DNA from: RGIG8244 sp045592785
Lineage (GTDB): Bacteria; Verrucomicrobiota; Lentisphaeria; Victivallales; UBA1829
Direction of reading: 5' to 3'
NCBI GenBank assembly: GCA_045592785.1
Contig: JAZNVL010000017.1
Span: forward strand, 5,775-69,774
Length of the DNA stretch: 64,000 nucleotides
Under the pieces are notes generated by a model that searched no databases, had not been told where the DNA came from, and worked only from the letters and a program-made list of their open reading frames with translations. Position 1 is the stretch's first letter; every line of letters starts with the position of its first letter. Both the position numbers and the translations under genes were made by a program. This document shows positions 17,351-26,387 of this stretch, piece by piece.

Positions 17351-18391
17351 ATGATTAATCAGAAGTTGGCTAAATTTTTTTCAAGCGACGTCGGTATTGA
17401 CCTGGGGACTGCCAACTGTCTTGTGTTCGTGAAAGACAAAGGGATCGTCCTCGCAGAGCCCTCCGTCGTTGCCGTAGACAAGAATACACGGGAAGTCCTT
17501 GCTGTGGGTATGGATGCGTATCGTACCCTGGGACGCTGCCCGACCAATATGGAAGCCATCCGCCCCATGAAGGACGGTGTGATCGCGGACTTCGAGATCA
17601 CCGGGGAAATGCTCCGCTATTTTATCGCAAAAGCAAGATCTTTCATGTCGCCCCGCTGCCGTTTGATCAAACCCCGCGTTATGATCGCGGTACCCTCCGG
17701 GATCACTCCGGTGGAACGGCGCGCTGTGGAAGACAGTGTCACCCGTGCAGGTGCAAGAGAAGTTATTCCCATTGAAGAGCCTATGGCGTCTGCTGTGGGT
17801 GTCGGTCTCCCTGTCGCGGAACCCTCCGGCAGTATGATCGTGGATATCGGCGGCGGTACGACGGAAGTCGCGGTGATCTCGCTTGCCGGTATCGTGGAAG
17901 CCAAAAGCTGTCGCGTGGGCGGTGACGAAATGAATCAGGCGATCGTTCAGCACATGAAGAAAACATACAGTCTGCTCATCGGGGAACCGACGGCAGAACG
18001 GATCAAAATGGAAATCGGCAGCGCGTATCAGATCGCAGACGAACAGTACATGGACGTCAAGGGCGGTGATATGACTTCCGGTCTCCCCAAAAATATCCGG
18101 ATCTCATCTTCCGAAATCCGGAAAGCATTGCAGGAACCCATTACCAATATCCTCGAAGCCATCCGCGCCACCCTCGAACGGTGTCCGCCGGAACTTTCCG
18201 GGGACCTTTATGACCGCGGGATCATGCTCGCGGGCGGCGGCGCACTCCTGCGCGGTTTGAGCAATCTGATCGCGGAAGAAGTGGGGATCCCCGTCAACGT
18301 GGCAGATGATCCGCTGCGTGCCGTGGCAAACGGGACCGGTATTATTCTGCAGGATATGGATGCCCTGTCCGTACGGCGTCCGCTGGTGTAA
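17351..18391 (+). CDS. mreB: Rod-shape determining protein MreB (actin homologue)
   Basis: A 346-residue bacterial actin that organises lateral wall synthesis along the inner membrane. Visible: the phosphate-1 motif VGIDLGTANCLVFV near residue 14, MIAVPSGITPVERRAV near 110, IGGGTTEVAVISLAG near 165, VGGDEMNQAI and MLAGGGALLRGL near 295. A GGAG site precedes the ATG. No mreC or mreD follows; instead tsaB starts 21 bp later. MreB suggests a rod or ovoid cell that makes peptidoglycan. Confidence 0.96.
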   Translation: MINQKLAKFFSSDVGIDLGTANCLVFVKDKGIVLAEPSVVAVDKNTREVLAVGMDAYRTLGRCPTNMEAIRPMKDGVIADFEITGEMLRYFIAKARSFMSPRCRLIKPRVMIAVPSGITPVERRAVEDSVTRAGAREVIPIEEPMASAVGVGLPVAEPSGSMIVDIGGGTTEVAVISLAGIVEAKSCRVGGDEMNQAIVQHMKKTYSLLIGEPTAERIKMEIGSAYQIADEQYMDVKGGDMTSGLPKNIRISSSEIRKALQEPITNILEAIRATLERCPPELSGDLYDRGIMLAGGGALLRGLSNLIAEEVGIPVNVADDPLRAVANGTGIILQDMDALSVRRPLV

Positions 18392-18412
18392 TCTTTTTCC
18401 GGCGGCAAGACC

Positions 18413-19093
18413 ATGGCTGTATATTCCGCAGGTTTCGATTTCGGTTCTTCCAGTGCCTCGTTTGCGGTACTGGAGGATGGCGCTGTCCTGTTCGACCGTT
18501 CCATTCCGCTCCCCCAGAGAAATGCGTCGGAACTCCCCCGTCTCATGAGTGATATACTGCTGGATTTCAATCTCACATTCGAAGATATCAGTCAATGGAG
18601 CGTGGGCGCGGGCCCCGGATCTTTTACCGGATTGCGTATCGCCGCGGCATTCGTTGCCGGACTGGTGTTCCGCAAGGATGTGAAGACACGGGGCGTTTCC
18701 TCGGCGGCGGCATTGGCGCATACGGTATTCCCGGATGGCGGGGAACCGGTCCTGACTCTTTATGACGGCAGAAAGAACGAACTGCTCGGGTTCGGTCTCA
18801 AATACGTCAACGGTTCTTACGAAGAAGACGGATTCCAGACTGTGGTCCGCAACGAATCCGATCTGGCGAAACTTCGTGCTTCCTATTCCCGTTTCGCGGC
18901 TCTCTCTGCCGATAAGGAAGCGGTACGCGCGGTCTGCCCTGTTTCTGTTGCACTCATTGACTTTGCCGAACGTCTTCATGCCGCATCCCTTGTGTGCTGG
19001 AATCCGGATGACTTCACCCGTCCCATGACGGAACTGACTTATCTGCGCCCTGCTGTATTTGTTCCGCCCGCGGCGGTCCGCACAGACTTGTGA
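18413..19093 (+). CDS. tsaB: tRNA threonylcarbamoyladenosine biosynthesis protein TsaB
   Basis: A 226-residue ASKHA-fold partner of TsaD in making t6A37 in ANN-decoding tRNAs. The N-terminus AGFDFGSSSASFAVLEDG and the segment GAGPGSFTGLRIAAAFVAGL near residue 65 are the family's best marks, followed by VSSAAALAH and the YDGRKNE loop. Length matches TsaB rather than TsaD. It sits between mreB and a glycosidase gene that starts 7 bp after its stop. Confidence is high. Confidence 0.92.
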   Translation: MAVYSAGFDFGSSSASFAVLEDGAVLFDRSIPLPQRNASELPRLMSDILLDFNLTFEDISQWSVGAGPGSFTGLRIAAAFVAGLVFRKDVKTRGVSSAAALAHTVFPDGGEPVLTLYDGRKNELLGFGLKYVNGSYEEDGFQTVVRNESDLAKLRASYSRFAALSADKEAVRAVCPVSVALIDFAERLHAASLVCWNPDDFTRPMTELTYLRPAVFVPPAAVRTDL

Positions 19094-19100
19094 GCTGCCC

Positions 19101-20471
19101 ATGAGGATGCTCCTGTTTCTCCTCATGCTGCCACTTCTCTGCGGAGCTGCGGAGAACGTTCTCATGGATGGATCCACGGGGAAACCTTTGCCCTATTCCT
19201 TCATGGATCCGGAACGGAAAATCGTTCTGCCGGAAACCTATTACCGACGTCAGAATGAGTTCCGTGCGTTCTGGATCTCCACCGTCGCCAATCTGGATTT
19301 TCCCCTTTGCAAAACGCCTGCGGAATACGAAATGAGATTCCGTCAGCTGGTCCGGTGTGCCGCCGATGCCGGGTTCAATGCCATCTTCTTTCAGGTCAGA
19401 CCGTGCAGCGATGCGTTTTACAAGTCCAGATACAATCCCTGGTCACGGTATCTCACGGGAAAAGAAGGAACTGCTTTCCCCGGCAATTACGATCCGCTCC
19501 CCTTCATGATCCGGGAGTGTCACAATGCGGGAATGACGTTCCATGCCTGGCTGAATCCATACCGGATCGCAGGAAAAAGCAAGTTGTCCAAACACAATTA
19601 TCTCGCCGGACTCCACCGGAACAACTTCGCCGTGCGCAATCCGGACTCTGTCCTCACAGTTCCCCTGGAAGACGGACAGCATTATATGCACTTTCTGGAC
19701 CCGGGTGACCCGCAGGTGTTGGTCTTCCTCATCAACACGGTGAAGGAACTGCTGACCAATTACGATCTGGATGGAATCCACATGGATGACTATTTCTACC
19801 CGTACGAACCCATGGGAACACAGGACAATGCAACGTATCGTCGTTATGCACCGAAGGGTATGGATATCGCATCCTGGCGCAGAAACAATACGGACCGCCT
19901 GGTTTTGAATCTGGGACAACTCATCCGCAAGCATAATCGCGATACAGGGAAATCCGTCCGGTTCGGCATCAGCCCCTTCGGGATCTGGGCGAACATCACA
20001 CCGCCCTGTCCGGCGGAGCCTGCCGCCATGAGACGCTGGCAGAAACTCCAATGCAGTCCCCTGGGCTCGGAGACCAAAGGACACCAATCTCATTATGAGC
20101 TGTATGCCAACACCCGGAAATGGGTGAAGAATAACTGGATCGATTATGTGATCCCGCAAGTCTACTGGGGTTTTTCCAATCCGGCGGCACCCTTTGCTGC
20201 GGTGGTGGACTGGTGGGCGGAAACGGTCAGGGGCACACAGGTCACGCTTTACATCGGCATCGGGGCGTACCGCATGGGCGTGAATGAGGATTGCCTTTCC
20301 GAAGATGAATTATCCAATCAGGTGATCTATTGTCAGAAACATCCGGAGATCAAAGGGGTCTCCTTCTTTTCCAGCCGGAGCATTTTTGATGCACCGCCCC
20401 CGGTCCGGAAAGCGGCATTCAAGACCGTTTTTGAGACATTATGGGGCAAAAAGTACACGATTTTGCGATAA
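19101..20471 (+). CDS. Exported GHL10/DUF187-family glycosyl hydrolase-like protein
   Basis: I start at 19101 (MRMLLFLLMLPLLCGAA), which gives an export signal; earlier in-frame codons lie inside tsaB. The 456 residues show the GHL10 TIM-barrel pattern: FRAFWISTVANLDFP, AGFNAIFFQVRPCSDAFY, AGMTFHAWLNPYRI, YDLDGIHMDDYFYPY (probable catalytic acid region), RFGISPFGIW and WIDYVIPQVYWGF. Family members such as YngK act on envelope or extracellular glycans, with peptidoglycan-derived substrates suspected. The exact substrate is unknown. Linkage to mreB fits an envelope role. Confidence 0.88.
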   Translation: MRMLLFLLMLPLLCGAAENVLMDGSTGKPLPYSFMDPERKIVLPETYYRRQNEFRAFWISTVANLDFPLCKTPAEYEMRFRQLVRCAADAGFNAIFFQVRPCSDAFYKSRYNPWSRYLTGKEGTAFPGNYDPLPFMIRECHNAGMTFHAWLNPYRIAGKSKLSKHNYLAGLHRNNFAVRNPDSVLTVPLEDGQHYMHFLDPGDPQVLVFLINTVKELLTNYDLDGIHMDDYFYPYEPMGTQDNATYRRYAPKGMDIASWRRNNTDRLVLNLGQLIRKHNRDTGKSVRFGISPFGIWANITPPCPAEPAAMRRWQKLQCSPLGSETKGHQSHYELYANTRKWVKNNWIDYVIPQVYWGFSNPAAPFAAVVDWWAETVRGTQVTLYIGIGAYRMGVNEDCLSEDELSNQVIYCQKHPEIKGVSFFSSRSIFDAPPPVRKAAFKTVFETLWGKKYTILR

Positions 20472-20518
20472 GCAGGGTCTTTTTTTAAAAATAAATGAAA
20501 AAAATGAGACTTTTTGAC

Positions 20519-20546
20519 TTGCGAAACAGGGATTTTGGTGTAAATT
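20519..20546 (+). promoter_or_regulatory. Possible promoter of yajC-secDF
   Basis: TTGCGA (20519-20524), 16-bp spacer, TAAATT (20541-20546), about 80 bp before yajC. TTGACT at 20514 is an alternative -35. The rest of the 155-bp gap is AT-rich with no obvious terminator. Confidence 0.35.
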
Positions 20547-20626
20547 ACTCTCCTAAGTATATTCCCGTATCAGGGAATTTTGATTCTGTCGTATAAAAAA
20601 TTAAAATAAGAAAGGTTTGCAACAAC

Positions 20627-21073
20627 ATGAAAGCAATCAATTTTGCACTCGCTCAGGCTGCCGGTGATGCCGCAGCTGCACCCGCTGTCACTGCCGCTCC
20701 TGCCGCTGCTCCCGCCGCAGAAATCCAGACTGTCACCACACAGCCCGCCGCTGTCCCCGGGGATCCCGCCGCGCAGCCGAAACCCGGCATGATGGATGGT
20801 CTTATGGGAATGTTGCCCTTTATTCTGGTCATCGTCGTGATGTTCTATCTCATGAGCCGGAGCCAGAAGAAAGAACAGAAACGCCGTCAGGAAATGCTTG
20901 CCGCGCTGAAGAAGGGCGATGAAGTGTTGACCGCCGGTGGAATCTTCGGGAAAGTTGCCGAGATCAAAGAAGACCGCATCTTCATCGAGATCGCTGACAA
21001 TGTGAAGATCTCCGTGACACAGAACGCGATCTCCACGGTGAAAGCTCCCAACGCCGAGGATGTGAAAAAATGA
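20627..21073 (+). CDS. yajC: Preprotein translocase subunit YajC
   Basis: A 148-residue single-span membrane protein of the Sec accessory complex. The usual YajC core is at residues ~62-140: the helix LPFILVIVVMFYLMSRSQKKEQKRRQEML, then LKKGDEVLTAGGIFGKVAEI. Unusually, about 60 residues rich in Ala, Pro and Thr precede the helix, so the protein is longer than the typical ~110 residues. An AAAGG site is well placed before the ATG. The stop overlaps the secDF start (ATGA). Confidence 0.93.
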   Translation: MKAINFALAQAAGDAAAAPAVTAAPAAAPAAEIQTVTTQPAAVPGDPAAQPKPGMMDGLMGMLPFILVIVVMFYLMSRSQKKEQKRRQEMLAALKKGDEVLTAGGIFGKVAEIKEDRIFIEIADNVKISVTQNAISTVKAPNAEDVKK

Positions 21074-23730
21074 ACAAACGTCCCGTCCTCCTCCGTACAT
21101 TTTTTGCTCTGATCGTGGTGGGTGTGTTTATCGCCTCCATGTTCCCCTTCAAAGAAAAAGACTTCTTTGACACTCTGAAAACACTTCTGGAAAAGCCCGA
21201 TGATCCCCTGGTCACGGAACTCATTGCCAAGTCCCGCGAAAAAATGGAGACCGATAAGATCAAGTATCCTTACGCCTCCGCCGCTCTCGAAGCGACTTGC
21301 AAAGAAATCCAGGTGACCGGCGAAGACGGACAGAAGTTCCCCGTCGACCTGATCAAACTGCTGAAACCTGTGATCGTGAAATCCCAGAAACTGCAGAATA
21401 ACGGCGACGTGATCTCTCTGGTCCGTAAAAATGCCGCCAGTGCTCTGCATCTGGGGATCGACCTGAACGGCGGTGCGGAATTCCTGCTGAAACTGGAAGC
21501 CGGGGATGCCAACGCCGAAGCCAACTTCGACAAGTATCGCGACAACGCCATCGAAACTCTCCGGAAACGTCTGGAAAGCAATAACATCTTTGAATCCGAA
21601 ATCTCCCCTGCCGGACAAGACCTCATCTCGGTCCGCGTGCCGGTCAGCAACAAAGATGAAAAAGCCCGTCTGGAAAAACTCATCCTCCGCAGTGCGAAAC
21701 TGGAATTCCGTCTGGTACACCCGGACAGCGACGCGGAAGTCCGCAAGTTCGAAGCCTATCTTGCGGAAGGCGGCGATCCGGAAAACTATCAGGATACTCC
21801 CCCCGAAGCCGAATTTCTCTCCATGGAAGAACGTGACAGAGACGGCAATCTCTTCTATCGCTGGACTCTCGTGGAAAACGAAGTGCAGATGGAAGGGGAT
21901 CAGGTGGAAGATGCCGCTGTGCATCTGAATGAATTCAATTTCCGTGAGATCTCTCTGAAATTCAAACCCCAGGGCGCTGTCGAATTCGGCAAGATCACCA
22001 CAAAATGGGTCAATCACCGTCTCGCCATCGTGCTGGATGGACAGCTTTACAGTGCGCCCAATCTGAAAGAACCTATTCTCGGCGGCAGTGCCTCCATCAG
22101 CGGGAACTTCTCCCAAGATGAAGCCAAAGGTGTCGCCGATGCGCTCGTCAGCGGTTCACTCCCCTTCAATATCACCATCGCTTCCCGTTCCGACATTGAT
22201 GCTACCGTTGGTACGGAAACGATCCGTCAGAGTCTTTACAGCGGGATCATCGGTACGATCCTGGTGATGATCTTCATGATCGTTTACTACCGTTTCGCCG
22301 GTATGATCGCCAATATCTCTCTGGTGTTCAACGCACTGGTGCTGATCGGCGCCATGGCTGCCTTTGATGTGGTGCTGACTCTCCCCGGTATCGCCGGTAT
22401 CATCCTCACCATCGGGATGGCGGTGGACGCCAACGTGCTGATCTACGAACGTATCCGTGAAGAAATGGAAGCGGGCAAGACACTGCGTCATGCAGTGGAT
22501 GTCGGTTTCAACCGTGCGTTCTCTGCGATTTTCGACTCCAACCTGACCACCCTCTTCATCGGTTTGATCCTGTTCTGGCAGGGTACCGGTGCCATCAAAG
22601 GGTTTGCCTTGACGTTGGCGATCGGTATCTTCACCACCCTCTTCACTGCGGTGTTCCTCACACGGCTGCTGTTTGACCTGTTCCTGCGGATCCCCTTCCT
22701 CAAGATGGACAAACTGACCATGATGATGTTCCTGCCGAATCCCAAGTTCGACTTCATCACACTTTCCAAGAAGATCTTCATCCCGCTTTCCTGCGTGATG
22801 TTCATCGGTTCTCTGGTGCTCTTCGCGGTGAAGGGATCCGACACACTGGGCATCGACTTCACCGGCGGTACCCAGCTTCTGGTCCGCTATGTGCCGAAAG
22901 ATAAAGCCCAGGAACAGATCCCGGTTTCCGAAATCGATACCTGGCTCAAGAACTCCGGTTATGACTCCAAGTCCACCTACAAAAAAGTGACGGACGAAGA
23001 CAACAAAGACGGTGCCAGCATGTTGGAAATCGTGGTGCGCAGCCGGGATGACCACAGCAAAGTCTCTTCCGAAATCAGCGATGAACTGATCCGGAAACTG
23101 GACCAGAAATACCCGGATGTGGTCTTCACCAAAGTGTCTGAAAACACGTTGGGTGCGCTCATCGGCGGTGCGTTCATGCGGTCTGCCATCATCGCATTGA
23201 TCTTCTCCATGATCGGTATGATCCTTTACATGGTGATCCGCTTCCAGTTCTCCTACTCCATTGCTGCCAATATCGCTTTGGTCCACGACGTGATCGTCTC
23301 CATGGGGATCTACGTTGCTCTGGGCGGACAGTTCTCCATGCAGGTGATGGCATCACTGCTGACCCTGATCGGGTATTCGGTGAACGATACGATCGTGACC
23401 TTCGACCGTCAGCGTGAAAACCTGGTATTGCAGCAGCATACGGGTATGTCCTATATCGGCATTGTGAATCTGAGTATCAACCAGACCCTCGCCAGAACGA
23501 TCCTGACCTCTTTCTCGGTCCTGCTGATCCTGATCTGTCAGCTGTTCCTGGGCGGAGATGGTATCCGTGACTTCATCACCGTGATGTTCATCGGCTGTAT
23601 CGTCGGCTGCTACTCCTCCATCTTCATCTCGCCGTTCATCACAGCCTACTGGCATAAGTCTGTGAAGAGCATCAGCGATAAAGATACGGCTCCGGCTGCA
23701 CCTGCTGCGGAAGAAGCGACAGCAGAATAA
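21070..23730 (+). CDS. secDF: Protein translocase SecDF, fused
   Basis: An 886-residue inner-membrane protein joining SecD and SecF, which use the proton gradient to pull secreted proteins across. SecD: a first helix near residue 10, LGIDLNGGAEFLLKL near 127, a large periplasmic part, then IGTILVMIFMIVYYRFAG and MAVDANVLIYERIREE near 455. SecF begins around 570 with LGIDFTGGTQLLVRY near 592, GMILYMVIRFQFSYSIAA and YSVNDTIVTFDRQREN near 775. The fused form is known in several phyla. It ends in an Ala/Glu-rich tail, with a bidirectional terminator downstream. Confidence 0.96.
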   Translation: MNKRPVLLRTFFALIVVGVFIASMFPFKEKDFFDTLKTLLEKPDDPLVTELIAKSREKMETDKIKYPYASAALEATCKEIQVTGEDGQKFPVDLIKLLKPVIVKSQKLQNNGDVISLVRKNAASALHLGIDLNGGAEFLLKLEAGDANAEANFDKYRDNAIETLRKRLESNNIFESEISPAGQDLISVRVPVSNKDEKARLEKLILRSAKLEFRLVHPDSDAEVRKFEAYLAEGGDPENYQDTPPEAEFLSMEERDRDGNLFYRWTLVENEVQMEGDQVEDAAVHLNEFNFREISLKFKPQGAVEFGKITTKWVNHRLAIVLDGQLYSAPNLKEPILGGSASISGNFSQDEAKGVADALVSGSLPFNITIASRSDIDATVGTETIRQSLYSGIIGTILVMIFMIVYYRFAGMIANISLVFNALVLIGAMAAFDVVLTLPGIAGIILTIGMAVDANVLIYERIREEMEAGKTLRHAVDVGFNRAFSAIFDSNLTTLFIGLILFWQGTGAIKGFALTLAIGIFTTLFTAVFLTRLLFDLFLRIPFLKMDKLTMMMFLPNPKFDFITLSKKIFIPLSCVMFIGSLVLFAVKGSDTLGIDFTGGTQLLVRYVPKDKAQEQIPVSEIDTWLKNSGYDSKSTYKKVTDEDNKDGASMLEIVVRSRDDHSKVSSEISDELIRKLDQKYPDVVFTKVSENTLGALIGGAFMRSAIIALIFSMIGMILYMVIRFQFSYSIAANIALVHDVIVSMGIYVALGGQFSMQVMASLLTLIGYSVNDTIVTFDRQRENLVLQQHTGMSYIGIVNLSINQTLARTILTSFSVLLILICQLFLGGDGIRDFITVMFIGCIVGCYSSIFISPFITAYWHKSVKSISDKDTAPAAPAAEEATAE

Positions 23731-23754
23731 GCCGCTTTCCACGGAAAACAAAAT

Positions 23755-23793
23755 ACCCGGTGTACGGTAACGTACGCCGGGTTTACTTTTTTA
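23755..23793. terminator. Bidirectional terminator between secDF and mutS
   Basis: A 12-bp stem (23755-23766 with 23771-23782) with one G-U pair and a GTAA loop. It is T-rich to the right (23783-23793) and A-rich to the left, so it can end transcription of both convergent genes. Confidence 0.8.
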
Positions 23794-23817
23794 AATGACG
23801 GAACTTTGACGGATGGA

Positions 23818-26376
23818 TCAATCGAATAGGGATGGCTGGAAAATGTCGGGATCTGACGGATCATTGACGGGCGCGACAGACTTCCGGGAAATGCCTTTGC
23901 GCTGTTCCCGGATGGCATGGACCACGGCGGGTTGTCCGGCATCGGCGATGGCATTTGCTTCCAGATTTTCCAGAATGATCCTTGCCCGTTCGATGACTTC
24001 GGCGGGGAGTCCTGCCAGTTTCGCCACATGGATCCCGTAACTCTTATCGGCGGCACCCGGCACGATCTGACGGAGGAAGATGATCTGGTCGCCGTATTCG
24101 CGGACAGCCACGTTATAATTCCGGACACCTTTCCGTGTGATAGCAAGTTCCGTCAGCTCGTGATAATGGGTGGCGAACTGGGTTCTTGCGCGGCAGTCGG
24201 GATGATCCAGGAGGAATTCCGCCACCGCCCAGGCAATGGAGAGTCCGTCGAACGTACTGGTCCCTCTGCCGATCTCATCCAGGATCACCAGACTTTTTGC
24301 GGTGGCATGATTGAGGATATTGGCTGTTTCCACCATTTCCACCATGAACGTACTTTGTCCGCGGGCAATGTCATCCATTGCGCCCACGCGGGTGAAGATC
24401 TGATCGGCGATCCCGATCCATGCCTCATCGGCGGGGATGAATGAGCCCATCTGCGCCATGATGACCAGCAGCGCGGTCTGACGGATGTATGTGGATTTCC
24501 CCGCCATATTGGGGCCGGTGATGATCATCATACGGTTATCCGTGCCGTCCAGAAGGGTGTCGTTGGGGACGAACCGTTCCTGTTCCATCTGGGCATCCAG
24601 CACGGGATGCCGTCCGCCGTTGATCTTGAGGATATCGCCATCGGAGATATGGGGACGGCAATACTGATACAAAGCGGCGCAATCGGCGAGTGCGCAAAGA
24701 GTATCCAGCACGCCGATGGCGGCGGCAGACTCCTGGATTTGCGGGGTATACCCGCTTGCGGTTTTCCGCAATTCTTCGAAGAGGACGAGTTCCAACGCCT
24801 TGGATTTTTCTTCTGCGCCCAGGATCTTGCTTTCGAATTCTTTGAGTTCCGGGGTGATGAACCGTTCCCCGTTGGCGAGAGTCTGTTTACGGATATAATC
24901 CTCCGGCACATGCGCCAGATTGGATTTGGAGACTTCGATATAATAACCGAAGACCTTGTTGAAATGCACTTTCAGCGACTTGATCCCGGTCCGTTCCTGT
25001 TCTTTTGCCTGTAATTCCGCCACCCATTTCTTTCCGTCGGTGGCGGCAAGACGCAGTTCATCCAGTTCGGCGTTGTATCCAGCGCGGATGTAACCGCCGT
25101 CATTGAGCGTGGGAGGCGGTTCTTCGGCGATGCCGCGGAAAAGAAGACTGGTGAGGTCCGGCAATTCGGTGATTTGCTCTTTCAAACGTTCCAGCAGCGG
25201 CAGATCGAATGCGGAGAGAAGCGTACGGATCCCGGGGAGGATCTCCAGACTGCACGCCAGAGCAAGCAGGTCCCGGGCGTTCACATTGCCCGCATTGAGT
25301 TTCGCAGTGAGCCGTTCCATGTCCCGGACAGCGGAAAGACATTCCCGGAACTCCGCCAGAGTCATGGGGTCATCCCGGAAGAGACCGACCACATCCTGCC
25401 GTTCCACGATACGGTCCACACTGCACAGGGGTTTCAGGATCCAGTCCCGCATCAGCCGGCTGCCCATGGCGGTTTTTGTCCGGTCGAGAAGACGGAGAAG
25501 TGTTCCATCTTTCCCTCCGCCGCGGAGATTTTCGACGAGTTCGAGATTCCGCTGACAAATGGGGTCCAGCCCCATATAATCGCTGCAAATATTCAAACGG
25601 AGCGTGCGGATGTGTCCGGTATTATGCCGGAGGTTTTCCGCCGCGTAATAGAACACGGCACCCGCCGCCCGGATCGCGGATTCCTTATCCCGCAGGCCGA
25701 AACCGTCGAGAGTGGCGACATGGAACTGGCGGTAGAGGACATCCTGTGCGTTATCGATGGAAAAGATCCAGTCATCCTGCGGAGTCCAGAGTGGTTTTTT
25801 CCGGAGGAAGGGGAAATCATCGTTTTTGTTCCATTCTTCATAAAGGGTGAAGGGAACGAGACATTCTCTGGGCTGGATCCGTTGGAGTTCGCTTTCCAGT
25901 TCTGCGCGGGAAACGGGTTCCCCGGTGACGAATTCGGCGGTACTGATATCCAGCCATGCCAGCCCGTAGGATTCTTTGGGACCGGAACAGACGGCGCAGA
26001 GAAAGTTGTTGTTTTCGGGTTTGAGATAAGAGGATTCCAGGATGGCGCCGGGCGTGAGGATCCGTGTAATTGCACGCTGCACGATCCCTTTTGCCAGTTT
26101 CGGATCTTCCATCTGTTCGGCGATGGCGACTTTGACTCCGGCATCCAGCAGTTTCGGCAGGTAAGCCTCCAACGCATGATAGGGTACGCCGCACATGGGA
26201 TAACCGGCACGGCGGGTCAACACCACATCCAGAATGGGGGCGGCGCGGACCGCATCATCGAAAAACATTTCATAAAAATCGCCGAGGCGGAACATGAGGA
26301 TGGCGCCGGAGGGAGTTTCCGACTTCACCTGCATGTACTGCTTCATCATGGGTGTCATACTGACTTCTTCCGCCAT
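23818..26376 (-). CDS. mutS: DNA mismatch repair protein MutS
   Basis: An 852-residue MutS1. Mismatch-reading motif: LGDFYEMFFDDA near residue 35 (Phe-x-Glu). ATPase: TGPNMAGKSTYIRQTALL near 615, DDIARGQSTFMVEM, Walker B LVILDEIGRGTSTFDG and the ATHYHEL switch. I start it at ATG 26376 because GAGG sits 8 bp upstream; a TTG at 26391, overlapping the preceding stop, is possible. No mutL is visible nearby. It is the last gene of a five-gene minus-strand run that starts with ilvE. Confidence 0.96.
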   Translation of the reverse strand: MAEEVSMTPMMKQYMQVKSETPSGAILMFRLGDFYEMFFDDAVRAAPILDVVLTRRAGYPMCGVPYHALEAYLPKLLDAGVKVAIAEQMEDPKLAKGIVQRAITRILTPGAILESSYLKPENNNFLCAVCSGPKESYGLAWLDISTAEFVTGEPVSRAELESELQRIQPRECLVPFTLYEEWNKNDDFPFLRKKPLWTPQDDWIFSIDNAQDVLYRQFHVATLDGFGLRDKESAIRAAGAVFYYAAENLRHNTGHIRTLRLNICSDYMGLDPICQRNLELVENLRGGGKDGTLLRLLDRTKTAMGSRLMRDWILKPLCSVDRIVERQDVVGLFRDDPMTLAEFRECLSAVRDMERLTAKLNAGNVNARDLLALACSLEILPGIRTLLSAFDLPLLERLKEQITELPDLTSLLFRGIAEEPPPTLNDGGYIRAGYNAELDELRLAATDGKKWVAELQAKEQERTGIKSLKVHFNKVFGYYIEVSKSNLAHVPEDYIRKQTLANGERFITPELKEFESKILGAEEKSKALELVLFEELRKTASGYTPQIQESAAAIGVLDTLCALADCAALYQYCRPHISDGDILKINGGRHPVLDAQMEQERFVPNDTLLDGTDNRMMIITGPNMAGKSTYIRQTALLVIMAQMGSFIPADEAWIGIADQIFTRVGAMDDIARGQSTFMVEMVETANILNHATAKSLVILDEIGRGTSTFDGLSIAWAVAEFLLDHPDCRARTQFATHYHELTELAITRKGVRNYNVAVREYGDQIIFLRQIVPGAADKSYGIHVAKLAGLPAEVIERARIILENLEANAIADAGQPAVVHAIREQRKGISRKSVAPVNDPSDPDIFQPSLFD

Positions 26377-26387
26377 GCGGCACCACC

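Noticed and set aside
20472..20512. Terminator after the GHL10 gene
   Set aside because: T-rich sequence is present, but no GC-rich stem precedes it.
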